Origin: Elusimicrobiota bacterium
GTDB taxonomy: Bacteria; Elusimicrobiota; Elusimicrobia; Elusimicrobiales; Elusimicrobiaceae
Assembly: GCA_023398295.1 (NCBI GenBank)
Contig: JAEWSL010000059.1
Coordinates: 1 to 36,690 of the forward strand
Length of the DNA: 36,690 nt
Direction: 5' to 3'
Numbering within the stretch: the first letter of the stretch is position 1; every line of letters starts with the position of its first letter. Shown here one piece after another: positions 1 through 8,873 of this stretch. The notes below the pieces were generated by a model. That model saw nothing but the letters and a program-made list of their open reading frames with translations, searched no databases and was not told the DNA's origin. Made by a program: the position numbers and the translations under genes.

Positions 1-498
1 CTTGTAAAGATAACCAAAATGCTCTCCGGCGAACTGGAGGTAAAGGAAGCTTTTTTTCTTAACGCAAAAGCGGGCAAAGGCGTCAAGGAACTGCAGAAGG
101 CCGTGGCGGAATATATACCTTTCTGCAAGCCTTATTTCCCCAAAGGCCAGCTTACCGACCGCTGGGAAAGATTTTATATAGCGGAGTTTATACGAGAACA
201 GATTTTTTTGCTTTATTCCCAGGAAATACCTTACAGCGCCTGCGTGGAAGTAAAGGAGTTTAAGGCGCTGCCCAAAGGTAAAAGCTATATCCGCGCCGTC
301 GTGCGCGTTGAGAGGGACAGCCAAAAAGCCGTCATAATAGGCGCGGGCGGCAGGGCGATAGCCAAGCTCAGGCAGCGTTCTCAGGACAGAATAAACGAAT
401 TTCTTAAACAAAAATACCGTCTTGAGCTGCGCGTTGAAACCGCCCCCGACTGGCGCAGAGATGATAAGTGCCTGCGGCAGTTCGGGTATCTCAATTAG
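1..498 (+). CDS. era: GTPase Era, C-terminal part (truncated by window edge)
   Basis: C-terminal part of the ribosome-assembly GTPase Era, which binds the 3' end of 16S rRNA during 30S maturation. The reading frame is open from base 1, so the GTPase domain lies mostly outside the window. Visible are the end of the G domain, the linker with FPKGQLTDRWERF and FIREQIF, and the KH domain with its GAGG loop inside VIIGAGGRAIAKLRQR, all typical of Era. The gene ends at a TAG 17 bases before the next likely start, so the two are probably cotranscribed. Nothing looks broken; truncation is only due to the window. The family call is secure; start and G motifs cannot be checked here. Confidence 0.93.
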   Translation, partial: LVKITKMLSGELEVKEAFFLNAKAGKGVKELQKAVAEYIPFCKPYFPKGQLTDRWERFYIAEFIREQIFLLYSQEIPYSACVEVKEFKALPKGKSYIRAVVRVERDSQKAVIIGAGGRAIAKLRQRSQDRINEFLKQKYRLELRVETAPDWRRDDKCLRQFGYLN

Positions 499-515
499 AC
501 GCGCGGGATATATTT

Positions 516-1403
516 ATGACCGAAGATAAAATTAAAGCGCTGGTTGATTTGATAAATAAAGAGCCTAAAGCCCGCCTTCAGGAAGAACTTGTTAAAATTA
601 TCAAAAGCAACCCCGGTCTTTTCAGCAGATTTCTTGCAAAGCATTACGGCGCAAGCGCGCTTTTGCCGCGTTGCGTGAGGGAGGCTCTGTCCTGCGTCAG
701 GAGAGAGAATCTTCAAAAGCATTTTGCTTGGTTTTTTGACCGCAGAACCCCGCCTCTTTCAGACGGCGTTTTACTTACGGCCCGTTTTCTTAATCCGCGC
801 GCGGAAGACGGGGAACTGCTTAAGAACTTCAACGCTCTTAAGGAACATATTCTAGAAGAGATTGAACCCGCCGCAGATACTTTCGGCTATGCGGCTTGTT
901 TTGAGCAGGTGTTTTTTAAGGATTTTAATTTTCGGCTGGAAGCGCTTTGCGCCGACGACAGGATTTTGTCCCTTCCCGATATGATACAACGCCGCAGGGC
1001 CACGCCTTTTGGTATGGCGGTGCTCTATTTGCTTCTGGCCAGGGCCGCAGATATTGAAGCGAAAATAGTTGACATGGGCGGAAAGCCGGTCGTGGTTTTC
1101 GGCGGAGGGGAAGGTTTTGGCGAGGAGGTTTACATTGATATCTCCGCGCGCGGCGCTTTTGTAAGCCAGAGCGAATGCCATATTTACGCCGCTACAAGAT
1201 CCGTCAAATGGCAGCCTTCTTTAATGAAGCCGCTTACCTCAAAGCAAATAATAAAACGTCTGCTTAATAATTTAGTTTTTATTTACTCAAAGGCGCAAAG
1301 CGAAGGCGGAAATTTTACCGCGGCGGATTTGAAGGCCGCCCGCGGCGCGCAAAAAGGGCCTCTTTATTATCTGCGCTGCTACCTCAAAAGTTACAAAGAT
1401 TAA
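516..1403 (+). CDS. SirB1/transglutaminase-like family protein
   Basis: A 295-residue protein resembling the SirB1/YchA transglutaminase-like family, whose biochemical role is poorly defined. The middle and C-terminal half carry the family layout: a segment FKDFNFRLEALCADD, then RRRATPFGMAVLYLLLARAA, then an acidic IDIS stretch followed by a conserved-looking Cys, and the ending SKQIIKRLLNNLVFIYSKA that resembles the LNNL motif of the family. The His of the usual PGHF motif is not obvious (GGKPVVVF is found instead), so it may not be catalytic. I chose ATG 516, which follows the era stop; an in-frame GTG at 468 would overlap era. Neither has a strong Shine-Dalgarno. Family assignment is by pattern only. 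Confidence 0.6.
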   Translation: MTEDKIKALVDLINKEPKARLQEELVKIIKSNPGLFSRFLAKHYGASALLPRCVREALSCVRRENLQKHFAWFFDRRTPPLSDGVLLTARFLNPRAEDGELLKNFNALKEHILEEIEPAADTFGYAACFEQVFFKDFNFRLEALCADDRILSLPDMIQRRRATPFGMAVLYLLLARAADIEAKIVDMGGKPVVVFGGGEGFGEEVYIDISARGAFVSQSECHIYAATRSVKWQPSLMKPLTSKQIIKRLLNNLVFIYSKAQSEGGNFTAADLKAARGAQKGPLYYLRCYLKSYKD

Positions 1404-1446
1404 AGGCCTGAAAAGCTTCAAAATAAACTGACCGCGAGGAGCCCCT

Positions 1447-2337
1447 ATGCTTAAAGAAAATATCTTGCAAACTATCGGCAATACGCCTCTAATAAAATTA
1501 AATTTTGGCGCGGGCGCAAATTTGTTTGCCAAGGCGGAGATGTTTAATCCGCAGGGCAGCGTAAAGGACCGCGCCGCTTTATCTATGATAGAAGACGCCT
1601 TTAAGCGCGGCGTTTTGGCGCGCGGCGGCGTTATCGTGGAGCCTACCAGCGGCAATACCGGCATAGGCCTTGCTTTTATCGGCGCGCTTAAAGGCTGCAA
1701 AGTTATCCTGACCATGCCCGAAAATATGAGCGAAGAGAGAAAAAAGCTCCTTCGTCTTTTAGGTGCGCAATTGGAGCTTACGCCCGCAAAACAAGGCATG
1801 AGCGGCGCGGTTTTACTTGCCGAGCAAATTGCGCGGAAGACTAAAGGCGCGTGTTACTTAAATCAATTTGCAAATCCGGCAAATCCGCTTGCGCATTTTG
1901 AGCATACCGCCCCCGAAATCTGGCGGGATTTAGACGGCAATATTGATGTTTTTATTTCCGCAGCGGGCACCTGCGGCACGGTAGTAGGCTGCGGGCGGTT
2001 TTTCAAAAGTAAAAATCCCGCGGTAAAAATTGTAGCCGTTGAGCCCGCCGCCTCCCCCGTTTTAAGCGGCGGCAAAAGCGGCCCGCATCTCATACAAGGC
2101 ATAGGCCCTGGTTTTATCCCGGACAATTTTGACGCAGGCGTTATTGACGAAATTATGACCGTTTCCGACCAAGAAGCCCTCTCTTGCGCAAAAGAACTTG
2201 CCAGAAGAGAAGGCCTTTTTTGCGGGCCCAGCGCGGGTGCCGCTTACTGCGCCGCGCTAAAACTTGCCGCGCGCCCGGAGTTTAAGGGCCGCAGCATAGT
2301 TTTTGTCTGCCCCGATGCAGCCTCCCGCTATATTTGA
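1447..2337 (+). CDS. cysK: cysteine synthase (O-acetylserine sulfhydrylase)
   Basis: PLP-dependent synthase that makes L-cysteine from O-acetylserine and sulfide in the cytoplasm. Length 296 aa is normal. The PLP lysine is K40 in NPQGSVKDRAA, the substrate loop is PTSGNTGI at about 66-73, the phosphate-binding loop is SAAGTCGTVVG (GTGGT in most relatives, so one Gly is Cys here), and PSAGAA lies near the end. The C-terminus stops at PDAASRYI, slightly shorter than usual. The start is supported by GAGGAG upstream of ATG. It follows the SirB1-like gene by 43 bp and is followed by a strong hairpin. A cystathionine beta-synthase-type or CysM specificity cannot be excluded from sequence alone. Confidence 0.93.
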   Translation: MLKENILQTIGNTPLIKLNFGAGANLFAKAEMFNPQGSVKDRAALSMIEDAFKRGVLARGGVIVEPTSGNTGIGLAFIGALKGCKVILTMPENMSEERKKLLRLLGAQLELTPAKQGMSGAVLLAEQIARKTKGACYLNQFANPANPLAHFEHTAPEIWRDLDGNIDVFISAAGTCGTVVGCGRFFKSKNPAVKIVAVEPAASPVLSGGKSGPHLIQGIGPGFIPDNFDAGVIDEIMTVSDQEALSCAKELARREGLFCGPSAGAAYCAALKLAARPEFKGRSIVFVCPDAASRYI

Positions 2338-2384
2338 CGCTTTAGATTAAAGGTAAATTTTCAGCTTTATTTGCGCGTTTGACG

Positions 2385-2418
2385 GCGCAGAGCGCGCGCT
2401 TTAGCGCGCGCTCTGCGC
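2385..2418. terminator. perfect 16-bp inverted repeat after cysK, possible terminator
   Basis: Arms 2385-2400 and 2403-2418 are perfectly complementary (16 bp, almost all G/C) with a tiny TT centre, 47 bp after the cysK stop. A run of T does not follow, so it is not a textbook intrinsic terminator; it may end transcription, protect the 3' end or act as a DNA palindrome. It separates cysK from the ileS promoter. Confidence 0.5.
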
Positions 2419-2428
2419 GCCATAAACT

Positions 2429-2456
2429 TTGCGCGCGCGGCATATTATTATATAAT
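2429..2456 (+). promoter_or_regulatory. sigma70-type promoter for ileS-lspA operon
   Basis: TTGCGC at 2429-2434, a 16-bp spacer and a perfect TATAAT at 2451-2456, about 70 bases before the ileS ATG. The -35 matches only partly but the -10 is consensus. Located just after the hairpin that closes cysK, as expected for a new transcription unit. Confidence 0.55.
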
Positions 2457-2530
2457 TACTATATACTCTATGAAAATAGAAAGATAAACGTGAAAAGCGC
2501 GGTAAAAGCGCAAAAAACGCAGGTAATTAT

Positions 2531-5401
2531 ATGACAAACACCAACGCACCCTCCGCGCAAAAAGCGGGAGATAAACAACAAAATCAGGACAAGCAGAAAA
2601 ATAATAAATATTCCGCTACGGTATTACTGCCGCAGACGGCTTTTCCGATGAGGGCTGGGCTGCCTCAAAAAGAACCTTCTTTACTTAAATTCTGGAACGA
2701 TTTGCAAATTTACGAAAAGATGCTTGCGCGCGCAAGCAAAAAAGAAAAATTTGTTCTTGCCGACGGGCCTCCATACGCAAACGGCCGCATACATATGGGC
2801 CACGCGCTCAATAAAGTCTTAAAAGACATTGTGGTAAAATCGCATTTTATGCTCGGCTACAACAGCCCTTATATTCCCGGGTGGGATTGTCACGGTCTGC
2901 CTATAGAGCAGGCTCTTATCAAAGAGATGAAGATAGACAAAAAAGAGATAAAAGATATCCCCGCTTTCAGAAGGCGCGCCCGTGAATTTGCAAATCATTT
3001 TGTCAATGAACAAAGGGAAGGTTTTAAGCGTCTTGGCATTTTGGGCGGGTGGGATAATCCCTATCTTACCATGTCAAATATCTACGAGGGCTTAACGGTA
3101 AGCGCTTTTTACGAAGCTTTTGAAAAGGGGCAGATATATAAAGGCAAGAAAGCCATTTACTGGTGTCCGACCTGCGAAACAGCGCTTGCCGACGCCGAAA
3201 CGGAATATCACGATAAAACTTCCACCTCCATATATTTGCGCTTTAAGCTTAAAGAGTATCCCGCAGAGTTATTTAAGGGCCTTGATTTGACAAAACCCGT
3301 TTATCTTTCCGTCTGGACCACAACGCCGTGGACCATTCCGGCAAATCAGGCCTGCGCCGTAAACTCAGAAGAACTTTACCGCGTTATGCTGCTTGAGGAC
3401 GGCTCTTATATAATTGCGGCCGATAAACTTGCCGACGCTTTTATAAAAGAATGTTCTTTGAGCGCACGCATGGTCATGAAACTAGAAGGCAAAACTTTGG
3501 TCGGCCTTAAATATGAGCATCCTCTTAACAAAAAAATAAATCCCGTCATTAACACGGATTTTGTTACTATGGACAGCGGCGTGGGAATAGTGCATATTGC
3601 GCCCGGCCACGGGGAGGACGATTTCTACGCCGGTCTTAAATGGGGCCTTGAAGTTTTTTGCCCCGTAGACGAAAAAGGCCTGTTTACCAAAGACGCGGGC
3701 GAGTTTGCAGGCATGCATATTTTCAAGGCAAATCCGCTTATCGTCGCTAAACTGGAGGAATTGGGCTCTCTTGTAAAACAAGCCGCCATCACGCACAGCT
3801 ATCCGCATTGCTGGAGATGCAAACAACCCATTATATTTCGCGCTACGGAGCAGTGGTTTATGTCCATTGACAAAGACAATCTGCGCGCAAAACTGATAGA
3901 AGAAATTGAAAAAGTAAAATGGCACCCCGCCGGCGGGCAGACGCGCATAAAATCCATGGTCCAGCTTAGGCCCGACTGGTGCTTAAGCAGGCAGCGTTTT
4001 TGGGGCGTGCCGATAATGATTTTCTACTGCAAAAGCTGCGGCAAGATGCAAACTTCAAAAGAAATCTTTGAGCATATCAAAGCCCGCGCTCTTAAAGACG
4101 GCAGCGACTTTTGGTTTGAAGAAGACGCCTCTGCCATATTGCCCGCGGGATATAAATGCTCGTGCGGCGGCGCGGAGTTTGAGAAAGAAAAAGATATTTT
4201 GGACGTTTGGTTTGACTCCGGCGTTTCATGGAAAGAAGTGTTAAAGCACCGCGGTCTTGGCCTTCCTGCGGCTGTTTACCTTGAAGGTTCCGACCAGCAC
4301 AGGGGCTGGTTTCAGACTTCTCTGATAGCCTCCACCGTGCTTGAAGGCAAAGCGCCTTTTGAAAACGTAATTACGCACGGCATGATTTTGGACCAGCAGG
4401 GCAAAGCCATGCACAAAAGCGCGGGCAACAGCGTTGAGCCCGATGATATCGTAAATAAATACGGCGCCGATATTTTGCGCCTCTGGGTAAGCTTTACCGA
4501 TTACGGCGACGACGTGCGCCTGTCTTCGGAAATTCTTGAGGGCCCCATAGACGGCTACCGCAAAATCCGCAACACCGTGCGCTACGCTCTGGGCAATCTT
4601 TACGATTTTGAGCCCGCAAAACATCAAACCGCTCCCGAAGAGCTTGCCGAAATTGATAAATATATGCTTGCGCGCCTTGACGCTCTTATAAAGCAGGTGC
4701 GTAAGGATTACGCGGACTTTAAGTTTAGAAACGTTATCCGCGCCATTACCGATTTTTGCATACTTGATTTATCTTCGCTGCTTTTGGATACCTCAAAAGA
4801 CCGTCTTTACACTTTAGGCAAAGACGCGCCCGCGCGTCGTAGCGCGCAAACGGTTCTGTGCGAGATGCTAAACTGTCTTTTAAGGCTGCTTGCTCCCATA
4901 TTGTCCTTTACGACCGAAGAAGCCTGGCAGGAACTTAAAAAGCTGCCCTGCGGCAAAACTTTGGAAGACAGCGTGTTCTTGGCAGAACTGCCCGAAGGCG
5001 CCTCTTATGTTCCGAATGAAAAACTTACTGCAAAATGGGATAAGCTGCGCGCCCTTCGCCCGACGGTATTAAAAGCGCTTGAAAGCGCGCGCGCGCAAGG
5101 CATTATCGGCGCGCCGCTTGAAGCGCGCATAACGCTTAACTCAAAAGACGAAGATACCAACAAGTTTCTTAAAGAAACCCTGCCGCTTTGGGCGGAACTT
5201 GCGATAGTATCGCAGGCGCAAATATCAGAAGAGCCTTGCACAGAGGATTTTGCGGTTAAAGTAGAGCATGCCTGCGGTTCAAAATGTCCTCGCTGCTGGC
5301 AGTGGAAAGAGGACATAGGCTCAAACCCCGCCTACGGCGAACTTTGCGCCCGCTGCGCCGAAGTTTTGGAAAGAGAGCATATTAATGCGCCCGAAAAATA
5401 A
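2531..5401 (+). CDS. ileS: isoleucine-tRNA ligase
   Basis: Class I aminoacyl-tRNA synthetase that charges tRNA-Ile. Length 956 aa fits bacterial IleRS. The HIGH-type motif is HMGH at about 88-91 inside PPYANGRIHMGHALNK. The editing (CP1) domain shows WTTTPWTIPANQA. The KMSKS loop at about 626-630 reads AMHKS, so the first Lys and first Ser of the consensus differ while the second Lys is kept. A C-terminal zinc-binding segment has CGSKCPRCWQW and CARCAEVL. A polar, disordered N-terminal extension of about 30 residues precedes the core. The ATG is preceded by a weak AGGT; lspA overlaps its last 17 bases. Confidence 0.97.
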   Translation: MTNTNAPSAQKAGDKQQNQDKQKNNKYSATVLLPQTAFPMRAGLPQKEPSLLKFWNDLQIYEKMLARASKKEKFVLADGPPYANGRIHMGHALNKVLKDIVVKSHFMLGYNSPYIPGWDCHGLPIEQALIKEMKIDKKEIKDIPAFRRRAREFANHFVNEQREGFKRLGILGGWDNPYLTMSNIYEGLTVSAFYEAFEKGQIYKGKKAIYWCPTCETALADAETEYHDKTSTSIYLRFKLKEYPAELFKGLDLTKPVYLSVWTTTPWTIPANQACAVNSEELYRVMLLEDGSYIIAADKLADAFIKECSLSARMVMKLEGKTLVGLKYEHPLNKKINPVINTDFVTMDSGVGIVHIAPGHGEDDFYAGLKWGLEVFCPVDEKGLFTKDAGEFAGMHIFKANPLIVAKLEELGSLVKQAAITHSYPHCWRCKQPIIFRATEQWFMSIDKDNLRAKLIEEIEKVKWHPAGGQTRIKSMVQLRPDWCLSRQRFWGVPIMIFYCKSCGKMQTSKEIFEHIKARALKDGSDFWFEEDASAILPAGYKCSCGGAEFEKEKDILDVWFDSGVSWKEVLKHRGLGLPAAVYLEGSDQHRGWFQTSLIASTVLEGKAPFENVITHGMILDQQGKAMHKSAGNSVEPDDIVNKYGADILRLWVSFTDYGDDVRLSSEILEGPIDGYRKIRNTVRYALGNLYDFEPAKHQTAPEELAEIDKYMLARLDALIKQVRKDYADFKFRNVIRAITDFCILDLSSLLLDTSKDRLYTLGKDAPARRSAQTVLCEMLNCLLRLLAPILSFTTEEAWQELKKLPCGKTLEDSVFLAELPEGASYVPNEKLTAKWDKLRALRPTVLKALESARAQGIIGAPLEARITLNSKDEDTNKFLKETLPLWAELAIVSQAQISEEPCTEDFAVKVEHACGSKCPRCWQWKEDIGSNPAYGELCARCAEVLEREHINAPEK

Positions 5402-5897
5402 GCACTGGGACGAGTTTAAGCAATTTGCCGCCCGCAATAAGGCGGAGGTAATCTTAGTTCCGCTGATTTTTTTGTTTGATTTTATGACAAAAATATTAGC
5501 CGTGGCTTTCCTAATGGGCGGCCCGAGCGTTAAAGTGCTGCCGTTTTTCCGTCTTACTTTTGTGGAAAACACGGGGGCGGCTTTTGGCAGTTTTCAAAAC
5601 GGCAATTTTTGGCTTATAATAGCCACGGTGCTTATTTTGGCTTTGCTTATAAAATGGCGCGAAGATTTGCTTGCCTACGGCGCGGCGGCCAGATACGGGA
5701 TTATCTTTATTATAGGCGGCGCTTTAGGCAATCTTTTTGATAGAATTGTTTTAGGTTTTGTGATAGATTTCCTGGACTTTATCGTCTGGCCCGTTTTTAA
5801 CGCGGCGGACAGTTTTATCTCTGTCGGAGTAATGCTGTTGTTTTTTGCCATGACGAAAGATTATTTCCTTAAGGAAAGAAAAGGGGAGGAAAAATGA
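5385..5897 (+). CDS. lspA: lipoprotein signal peptidase II
   Basis: Inner-membrane aspartyl protease that removes the signal peptide from diacylated prolipoproteins. 170 aa with four hydrophobic spans (about 21-42, 73-90, 104-121, 134-156). The catalytic aspartates are D119 in GNLFDR and D142 in FNAADS, and NTGAAFG at 62-68 is the usual conserved loop. It starts inside ileS (17-bp overlap) and its stop overlaps the ATG of the following lipoprotein gene (ATGA), so the three are translationally coupled. The ileS-lspA arrangement is common in bacteria. Confidence 0.96.
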   Translation: MRPKNKHWDEFKQFAARNKAEVILVPLIFLFDFMTKILAVAFLMGGPSVKVLPFFRLTFVENTGAAFGSFQNGNFWLIIATVLILALLIKWREDLLAYGAAARYGIIFIIGGALGNLFDRIVLGFVIDFLDFIVWPVFNAADSFISVGVMLLFFAMTKDYFLKERKGEEK

Positions 5898-6856
5898 AAA
5901 AATACGGTTTGTTTTTTATCTCGTTTCTTATTTTTGCCGCCGCTTGCGGCGGCAGCAAAGAACAAATGCTTGAAAGCGCAGTCGCAATGCAGAAAAACGG
6001 CAATAACGAAGGCGCTTTAAGGGCTTATAATACAATTTTACGTCAAACACCCGATTATTATCCGGCGCTTGCAAACCGCGCTTTAGTCTACGAAAAACTT
6101 AATGAAAACGATAAGGCGGCCAAAGATTATGAGGCCGCCCTTAACTTAAATTCTTCCAATGTGCAGCTTCTCAATAACGCGGGCGCGTTTTTTATAAAGG
6201 AAAAAGAGCCCGCGCGCGCCCTGATTTACCTTGACAAAGCCATAAAGCTTGACGGTGAGTATTTTAACGCCTATATGAACCGCGCGCTTGCAAAAAACGA
6301 ACTTGGCCTTTATGAGTCGGCCGTGGAGGATTTTGACGCCGTTCTTTTATACGATTCCGAAAATCTGCCTGCCCTTACCGGCAAAGCGGTAAGCAAACAT
6401 AATTTGGGCGCTTATTATGCGGCGGCAAAACTGTTTACGCAGGTTTTATATTACGATCCGAAAAATCCTCAAATTTACTATCGCCGCGCCGTTTCCGAGC
6501 GCGCCGACGGCAGGCACGCAAACGCTCTTCTTGATTACGCCGTCGCCGTTGAGCTTGATCCGCGCTTTACCGCGGCGCGTTTTGGCAAAGCGGAAATGCT
6601 TTATAAACAGGGCAATTACGAGGCCGCCCTTGGGGAAATAGATATCCTAAAAGGTTATGATAATCAATATGCCCCTTCTTACGAACTTGCGGGGGATTTG
6701 CTCTCTTTAAGCGATACAAAAAGCGCAAAAGCAAACTACAATGTCGCAAAGAAGCTGGACCCTAAAAACGCCGCGCGCTACGAAGCTAAAATACGCCTTA
6801 TGGAAAGCGACGGCGGCCGCGTAAAAGTTTTAATGGATACCTTTAGAAGCAAATAA
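5894..6856 (+). CDS. TPR-repeat lipoprotein
   Basis: A 320-residue predicted lipoprotein: basic start MKK, hydrophobic stretch 4-17, and Cys18 after FAAA, a permissive lipobox, followed by GG. The rest is about seven tetratricopeptide repeats, seen as recurring patterns such as YYPALANRALVYEKLNENDKA, FNAYMNRALAKNELGLYESA and PQIYYRRAVSERADGRHANA. TPRs make scaffolds for protein contacts, so it is probably an envelope scaffold; the partner is unknown. It directly follows lspA, the enzyme that would process it, with an ATGA overlap. The last repeat is degenerate. Exact function cannot be told. Confidence 0.8.
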   Translation: MKKYGLFFISFLIFAAACGGSKEQMLESAVAMQKNGNNEGALRAYNTILRQTPDYYPALANRALVYEKLNENDKAAKDYEAALNLNSSNVQLLNNAGAFFIKEKEPARALIYLDKAIKLDGEYFNAYMNRALAKNELGLYESAVEDFDAVLLYDSENLPALTGKAVSKHNLGAYYAAAKLFTQVLYYDPKNPQIYYRRAVSERADGRHANALLDYAVAVELDPRFTAARFGKAEMLYKQGNYEAALGEIDILKGYDNQYAPSYELAGDLLSLSDTKSAKANYNVAKKLDPKNAARYEAKIRLMESDGGRVKVLMDTFRSK

Positions 6857-6938
6857 AACACGCCCGCGCGGGCCGCGCGCAAAAAAAACGGTTTAGGGGA
6901 AGCGCCTGGAGGAGCGTTTTTTAGAAGCAGTAAATTTT

Positions 6939-8873
6939 ATGAGAAAAAAAACTTTTAACGATAAAGCCGTTTTTTTTGCCCCTTCCTCCTATGCTTTGAG
7001 AGGCTGGCTCAGCGTTATTTTTGCTCTGCTTTTATTTTTTGCCTACGGGCTTAACGGCAGCGGCGTTACTATATTTATTTTATCTGTTCTTGCCTTTTTT
7101 ATCGGGGGGGAGCTTTTCCTTATAGGCGCGCTTAAAGAGTTAAAAAAACTTTATATAGGTTTCAACGCTTTTCTTGCCGTGAACGCTTCTTCGGCGTTTT
7201 TATTTGCCGTCTTAAGCAGTATGAGGGGCGGCTCTTCCTTAGGCGTGCGGGGCAGCGCGCTGCTGGTGCCCGTTATTTTTATCTTCGCCAATTTTATTAA
7301 AGCGCGAGAACTGGGGCATATAAAACACTCCCAGCGTTTTGTGGAAAGCCTTGATAACTTTATTTCTAAGAGCGTTCTGCGGGAAGAAGAGGACGGCTCC
7401 CTGAAAAAAGTCTTTGCCGAAGAGATTGAAATAGACGATGTCATCATAATTAAAACCGGAGAGCGCGCCGCCGTAGACTGCCTTATCGTTGAAGGCAAAA
7501 CTTTATTTGACGAAAATCTTATTACCGGCAACGTTACTCTTGCCGCCAAGCAGGAAGGCGACAGGGTTTTTGCCTCCTCCGTAAACAAAGGCCCGCAGGT
7601 AAAGGCGAGGGCGGTTAGCCTGCAAAAATCCTCTCAGATAGCAAAGATACTTAAGGCCGTTAAAATCAGCGAAGGTAAAAAGGTGTTTGTTTCAAGCCCG
7701 CTGGAACGATATGCAAGACCGGCGTTGGGCTTTTTTCTTTTGCTTGCTTTAATGCAGCTTTTTGGGGGGCTTTGGTTTTGCGCTCCCGAGCAGAGAACGT
7801 TTTACATAAGCGCGTTTCTGCTGGTTTTATCTTTAAGCGGCGCGGTGCCTTATATGGCCGCTGTTTTATGCGCTCTTGAAAACGCGCGCGCCTGCGCCGA
7901 GAAGAGCAGGGTAACCGTAAACAACCCTTACGCTCTTGAAATTTTACGCAAATGCAAAACCGTATTTATAGATAAAACAGGCACGCTTACTACGGGCAAT
8001 TTAGAGGTTTTTTCTTTTGTTCCGGCTGTCGGCGTCAAAGAGGGGGCTCTTATTTCCTGCGCGGTTACGGCGGAGCAGGAGGGCGGCAATATCTTTTCAA
8101 AAGCGCTTAGGGAATACGCCAGGGAAAACGGCGCAGCGCCCCAAAAAGTTATCTCTTTTGAACTTTATCCTAGCTTTGGCACGGCCGTTAAGACAGATAA
8201 AGACACTATATTGGCCGGCCGCAAAATTTGGCTTGAGAGCAAAGGGGTGGAAGTCAAAGCTCCCGACGAGGAGCAGAGCAAAACTGTTTTCTACGTAGCA
8301 AAAAACGGCAAATTTGCAGGCTGCGTTTATTTTACGGACAGGCTTAGAGCCGGCGCAAAAAATACGGTTGCTTTCTTAAAGGAATGCGGACGTCAGGCGG
8401 TGCTTGTTTCGGGCGATAATACGGCGGCCTTAAAGCTTGTTTCGCAGCGCGCCGGCATAGAGGATTTTTACGGCAATATGCTTCCGCAGGATAAGGCCGC
8501 CAGGATTACCGCTTTAAGCAACGCGGGCCAAAGCATAGCTATGATAGGCGACGGCTTTAACGATATTTTGGCTCTTTTGGAGGCTGATGTTTCCATTGCT
8601 TTTGTTTCTTCAAACAAGACTTTTGAAAGCTGGGTTGACATAGCCTGCTACGGCAAAGATTTCGGCGTGGTTAAGAAGATATTTACGCTTGACGCCATGC
8701 AAAAGAACGTCATTTGGGAAAATATTGCGCTCTTTACGCTTATAAATCTTGCCGCGGTTTACGCGGTTTTGATTTTGCAGTATGCTTTGGCCTGGTACAT
8801 TTTAACGGGGCTTATGCTGCTTGCCATAGGCCTCATTATGCTTAACAGCAGAAAACTAGGGAGGAAATTATGA
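6939..8873 (+). CDS. divergent P-type (P1B-like) ATPase, possibly non-transporting
   Basis: A 644-residue membrane protein with the P-type ATPase plan: hydrophobic spans near 22-65, 75-92, 107-120, 263-280, 288-310 and two at the C-terminus; A domain about 150-230; phosphorylation motif DKTGT at 345-349; hinge GDGFND at 537-542. No N-terminal HMA domain. Three features expected of metal-transporting P1B members are missing: the transmembrane CPC is replaced by GAVP at 301-304, the A-domain TGE is TGN at 196-198, and no SEHP-type histidine motif follows DKTGT. The TGE glutamate normally drives dephosphorylation, so turnover may be slow or absent. Its stop overlaps queF (ATGA). Metal specificity cannot be inferred. 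Confidence 0.8.
   Translation: MRKKTFNDKAVFFAPSSYALRGWLSVIFALLLFFAYGLNGSGVTIFILSVLAFFIGGELFLIGALKELKKLYIGFNAFLAVNASSAFLFAVLSSMRGGSSLGVRGSALLVPVIFIFANFIKARELGHIKHSQRFVESLDNFISKSVLREEEDGSLKKVFAEEIEIDDVIIIKTGERAAVDCLIVEGKTLFDENLITGNVTLAAKQEGDRVFASSVNKGPQVKARAVSLQKSSQIAKILKAVKISEGKKVFVSSPLERYARPALGFFLLLALMQLFGGLWFCAPEQRTFYISAFLLVLSLSGAVPYMAAVLCALENARACAEKSRVTVNNPYALEILRKCKTVFIDKTGTLTTGNLEVFSFVPAVGVKEGALISCAVTAEQEGGNIFSKALREYARENGAAPQKVISFELYPSFGTAVKTDKDTILAGRKIWLESKGVEVKAPDEEQSKTVFYVAKNGKFAGCVYFTDRLRAGAKNTVAFLKECGRQAVLVSGDNTAALKLVSQRAGIEDFYGNMLPQDKAARITALSNAGQSIAMIGDGFNDILALLEADVSIAFVSSNKTFESWVDIACYGKDFGVVKKIFTLDAMQKNVIWENIALFTLINLAAVYAVLILQYALAWYILTGLMLLAIGLIMLNSRKLGRKL

Noticed and set aside
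468..515. GTG start for the SirB1-like gene
   Set aside because: It would overlap era by 31 bases without a better ribosome site; ATG 516 is simpler, though not proven.
6866..6888. Terminator after the TPR lipoprotein gene
   Set aside because: GC-rich self-complementary bases are followed by an A-run, not a T-run, in the + direction; too short a loop for a convincing stem.
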